Assembly: GCA_964371725.1 (NCBI GenBank)
Contig: CAYJNQ010000025.1
Location: forward strand, 1 to 24,742
DNA length: 24,742 nt
Origin: JAAYCI01 sp964371725
GTDB lineage: Bacteria; Bacillota; Clostridia; Oscillospirales; Ruminococcaceae
Reading direction: 5' to 3'
The position numbers and the translations under genes are program-made. Below the pieces are notes generated by a model, which ran no database searches, was not told where the DNA came from, and saw only the letters and a program-made list of their open reading frames with translations. This document shows, in pieces, positions 22,089-24,742 of this stretch. How positions within the stretch are numbered: position 1 is the first letter of the stretch; the number at the start of each line of letters is the position of its first letter.

Positions 22089-24224
22089 ATGGAAAAAGCA
22101 AAGCGGGCGGTGCTTCGTCTGTACCAAGATTGTTTGCCTGCGAAATTGGCACTTACGCTGTTTGCTGCCCTGTGCTACCTGGTGCTTACCCTGTATAGCG
22201 GCGGCAGTTTTTGGGAACTGCTCTGCTTTGGCGCGGCCGTTTTGGTGTACATTGTGTTGCCGGGCTACTTGGGCACAGAACTTTTGCGCACAAAACAGTT
22301 TTTAGAAGGCTTCACCCTGCCGCTTGCTCTGCTTTTGGGCAGTGGTTTTTTGGCGGTTTTGTATTGCTTTGCCATGTATCTAAATGTCTTGCCGCTTTTG
22401 TACATTTTGCCGCCCGTTTTGGGGCTGGGCGCTTACCTTGGGCGCAAACTGTTTTGTATGTTGCGGCGCGGCGATAAGCCGGCTTTGCCGGCCAGCATTT
22501 CCCCAAGTTCGCCCCAGTGGATGTTGGTGCTTTTGTTTTCGTTTTTGTTGCTTGTATACACGTTTACCGGCGTTGTGAAAAATGCCTTGCCCGCCAGCGT
22601 GGGGGACACGCTGCTCAACCATGACCTTTTGTGGAATGCCGGCAACGCCTTCAGCTTCCAGCTGGCGTTTCCGCCCATTGACATCCGCTATTTTGATGTG
22701 CGTTTGAGCTACCATTACTTCACCGAGATGCTCGCCGGTGTTTTAAGCCTCATCAGTGGGGTGGATGCCTACCGTGTGGTGGCCTTTTATATGCAGCCGC
22801 TGATGTTGGCCATGCTGCTTTTGTGCCTGTATCGCCTTGCCAAGCTTTTGTGGCCAAACCGCGCCGTGCCGCAACTGCTTTTCCCCTATGCGATGTTTTT
22901 GTTCGGCTGTGCCAGCCTTTGGAAGGTGCTGCCAAACGGCTTAAGCGTGTTTTGGAACCAAAACATCACCCACCTTGTCACAAATATCAACAGCCAAACC
23001 ACAGCTTTTTCTGTTTTGTGTATTTTTTTGGCTCTGTTTGTTTCGGCGGCGCGTTGCCGCTACCACATCGGTGTTTCGCACTTTTTTCTGTGTATATGTG
23101 CGTTTGTTTTGCTGTGTGTTAGCAAGGGGCCCGTGGCGGCTATTTTGGCCGTGGCGCTTGGGCTCACCTTGCTTGTTGGCCTTTTTTTAAAACAAACCGG
23201 GTGGCGAGGGCTTGTGCTTGGGGCCGTGCTTTGTGGGGCGTTTGTTTTGTTCTATTTTGTGCTCTTTCGCAGTGGGGCCAACAGCAGCACCAGCTTCCAT
23301 TTGGGCAAAACCTTGGAGCTTGGCTATTTTGGCAACATCTTAGCGCGCCTTGGCACTGAAACCCCCTCGCTGTTCCCGTGGGTTTACCCCGTTTTCTATC
23401 TCGTGCAAACCCTGCTTCTCATGCCGGCACAGGTGCCACTATTTGTGCGCGCACTCGTGCACGATGTGCGGCATTTTACGGCGCTTTCGGCCGAAAAAAT
23501 GCTGTTTTACGCCTCGGCCATCGGCGGTGTTTTGGCCTATTTTCTCGTTTATCATCCCCACATGAGCCAAAATTATTTTCTATATACGGGTATTTTCTTT
23601 TTCACCGTGCTCGCTGTGGACGCCTTGCCCTATTTGAAGCCAAAAGAGGCACCCAAAACAAAAAAGAGGCAAAATGGGCATCGCCTCTTTGTGTGTTCGG
23701 TGGCGTTTTTTGCGGCAATAGGGTTGATAACGGCCGGTTTTTTATACACAAACCTCGTTGGCAGCGGGGCCAGGCGCCTTGTCACAAACCTTGGGTTTGT
23801 AGAGAAATATCCCTATGACGTGGTGATGAACCAAGACGATGAGGCCGGCATGGTGTGGCTGCACGAAAACGCGCCGGAAACGGCCATGTTTGCCACCAAC
23901 CGCATTCACACGGGTGCGCGCATGGAGGGCATCAGCAACCTGTATTCGGGGCTTTCCGGGCGCCAGGGCTTCATGGAGGGCTTCCAGTATGCCGTTACAA
24001 ACATGGGCGTTCCCGAAAGCTCTGTGCAAGAGCGCATTGCCGCCAACGCCGCCCTGTTCAGCGCCGAAACACCGCCCGAAGAGGTGATGCGTCTGTGCGA
24101 AGAGTGGGGCATTCAATACCTTGTGTATTCGGAGCAGATGGAAGGCAGCGAAAGCCAACTGGCCGCCTTGCCTTTGGTTTTTGATTCGAGCACTTTGCGC
24201 ATCTACGAGGTGCCCGGGGCTTAG
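22089..24224 (+). CDS. Polytopic membrane protein, probable GT-C-type glycosyltransferase
   Basis: The 711-residue protein has about a dozen hydrophobic helices (early ones near residues 18-36, 42-62, 76-96, 100-118 and 143-162), then an extracytoplasmic C-terminal domain from about residue 575. The first large loop after residue 165 has VGDTLLNHDLLWNAGNAF, PPIDIRYFD and SYHYF, a pattern seen in lipid-phosphosugar-using GT-C membrane enzymes in which acidic residues in the first outer loop act in catalysis (Asp173, Asp179 are candidates). The sugar and acceptor are unknown; a role in cell-envelope glycan or protein glycosylation is inference. GGGGGAGG is 7 bases before ATG 22089. The gene has its own promoter, is divergent from murC and ends 7 bases from convergent acpS, with no terminator visible. 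Confidence 0.75.
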   Translation: MEKAKRAVLRLYQDCLPAKLALTLFAALCYLVLTLYSGGSFWELLCFGAAVLVYIVLPGYLGTELLRTKQFLEGFTLPLALLLGSGFLAVLYCFAMYLNVLPLLYILPPVLGLGAYLGRKLFCMLRRGDKPALPASISPSSPQWMLVLLFSFLLLVYTFTGVVKNALPASVGDTLLNHDLLWNAGNAFSFQLAFPPIDIRYFDVRLSYHYFTEMLAGVLSLISGVDAYRVVAFYMQPLMLAMLLLCLYRLAKLLWPNRAVPQLLFPYAMFLFGCASLWKVLPNGLSVFWNQNITHLVTNINSQTTAFSVLCIFLALFVSAARCRYHIGVSHFFLCICAFVLLCVSKGPVAAILAVALGLTLLVGLFLKQTGWRGLVLGAVLCGAFVLFYFVLFRSGANSSTSFHLGKTLELGYFGNILARLGTETPSLFPWVYPVFYLVQTLLLMPAQVPLFVRALVHDVRHFTALSAEKMLFYASAIGGVLAYFLVYHPHMSQNYFLYTGIFFFTVLAVDALPYLKPKEAPKTKKRQNGHRLFVCSVAFFAAIGLITAGFLYTNLVGSGARRLVTNLGFVEKYPYDVVMNQDDEAGMVWLHENAPETAMFATNRIHTGARMEGISNLYSGLSGRQGFMEGFQYAVTNMGVPESSVQERIAANAALFSAETPPEEVMRLCEEWGIQYLVYSEQMEGSESQLAALPLVFDSSTLRIYEVPGA

Positions 24225-24231
24225 CGCTCTA

Positions 24232-24627
24232 TTATCTGGCGGCGATAGGGTGTTCGTCGTGCCGGTCCAGCACCACAAACGCAAAGGCCAGGCCGCTCTC
24301 ATGGCTCAGGGAAAGGTGCGCCGTAAGGGCGTGCTCCTCACAAAAAGCCTGCGCCTTGCCGCACAGAGAAAAAAACGGCGCACCGCTTGCTTTGTGAAGC
24401 ACCTGTATTTCTGAAAAGGCAAAGCCCCAAAGCCCTTTGCCGCAGGCCTTTAAAAGTGCCTCTTTGGCCGCAAAACAGGCCGCCGCACTCTGTGCCGCCT
24501 TGGCCTCTTTTTGCAAAAAGAACGCACGCTCTTGCTGTGTGAACACACGCTGCATGAAATGCTCTTTGCACAGCAATTTTTCCATTCTCTCAATTTGTAC
24601 GCTGTCCATGCCAATGCCATAAATCAT
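24232..24627 (-). CDS. acpS: Holo-[acyl-carrier-protein] synthase
   Basis: The 131-residue enzyme transfers 4'-phosphopantetheine from CoA to the serine of apo-ACP, needed for fatty-acid synthesis. It has the two conserved motifs: GIGMDSVQIERM (Asp8 at the metal site) and FAAKEALLKACGKG (Glu56), plus the C-terminal LSLSHESGLAFAFVV strand pair. The start ATG 24627 gives the family N-terminus MIYGIGMDS; the frame is open 15 codons further up. GGGGTG lies about 5 bases upstream. It converges on the GT-C-like gene. Confidence 0.96.
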   Translation of the reverse strand: MIYGIGMDSVQIERMEKLLCKEHFMQRVFTQQERAFFLQKEAKAAQSAAACFAAKEALLKACGKGLWGFAFSEIQVLHKASGAPFFSLCGKAQAFCEEHALTAHLSLSHESGLAFAFVVLDRHDEHPIAAR

Positions 24628-24655
24628 GGTTTCACCCCACTTGTTTTCTCGGTTT

Positions 24656-24686
24656 ATTATACCAGTAAACAAGGCGGGTTTGTCAA
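24656..24686 (-). promoter_or_regulatory. Promoter for acpS
   Basis: TTGACA (24681-24686), a long 19-base spacer, TATAAT (24656-24661) preceded by TGG, an extended -10 that may offset the spacer. The bases beyond, to the window end, show nothing further that I can support. Confidence 0.65.
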
Positions 24687-24742
24687 AAAAAACCGCCAGG
24701 CCGCCAATAAATCACACATTGCGTCGTCAGGCTGCAAAATGC

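Noticed and set aside
24664..24696. GGCGGGTTT/AAACCGCC dyad near the right edge as a terminator
   Set aside because: Imperfect, overlaps the acpS -35 region, and the gene it would serve lies outside the window.
1..24742. tRNA, rRNA, CRISPR array, prophage or defence genes
   Set aside because: Looked for on both strands; no cloverleaf-like segment, regular spacer array or recognisable phage/defence protein was found.

Overview
The window looks like chromosomal DNA of a low-to-mid GC Gram-positive anaerobe of the class Clostridia, most likely an Oscillospiraceae/Ruminococcaceae-type gut bacterium. The grounds are Shine-Dalgarno sites of the GGAGG type with several GTG starts, TTGACA/TATAAT promoters, a TPP riboswitch ahead of a thiT-type ECF transporter gene, tmcAL beside ackA, a Clostridia-type long GltX next to a GlnRS, the YfmF/YfmH M16 pair, and a VWA/InlB-repeat surface protein with a three-helix C-terminal anchor. 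I could not run a search, so the taxonomy is inference. No tRNA, rRNA, CRISPR array or phage gene was seen.

Layout. Positions 1-2002 (minus): the 5' part of an M29 aminopeptidase gene, cut by the window edge, lies downstream of tmcAL. tmcAL is divergent from acetate kinase ackA (plus, 2125-3321); their promoters share a palindromic -10. ackA converges on thiT (minus) across a hairpin terminator; thiT has a promoter, TPP aptamer and intrinsic terminator. From 12234 down to 4255 (minus) there is a long co-directional series with no clear internal terminator: pheB-like ACT protein, homoserine dehydrogenase, aspartokinase (with an internal start for a beta subunit), then, behind its own promoter, a VanY-like protein that has lost catalytic residues, yfmF, yfmH, lgt with an acidic tail, and a 53-residue membrane protein.

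Positions 12355-15822 (plus) hold a 1080-residue membrane-anchored VWA surface protein whose promoter carries a tandem direct repeat in place of a -35 box. Then come gltX, glnS and a flavodoxin-domain gene (15989-19920). A 672-base non-coding stretch follows, holding two inverted copies of a REP-like repeat, a 160-bp MITE-like element and a bidirectional terminator. murC (minus) is divergent from a large polytopic GT-C-like membrane protein gene (plus, 22089-24224), again with symmetric promoters, and acpS (minus) closes the window.

Most genes are housekeeping: acetate metabolism and acetate-dependent tRNA modification, aspartate-family amino acid synthesis, lipoprotein and cell-wall precursor synthesis, translation, and carrier-protein activation. 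No complete unknown multigene system is evident. The parts most worth a second look are the VWA surface protein and its promoter, the VanY-like probable pseudoenzyme, the hom/pheB ACT arrangement, the symmetric divergent promoters and the MITE/REP intergenic cluster.
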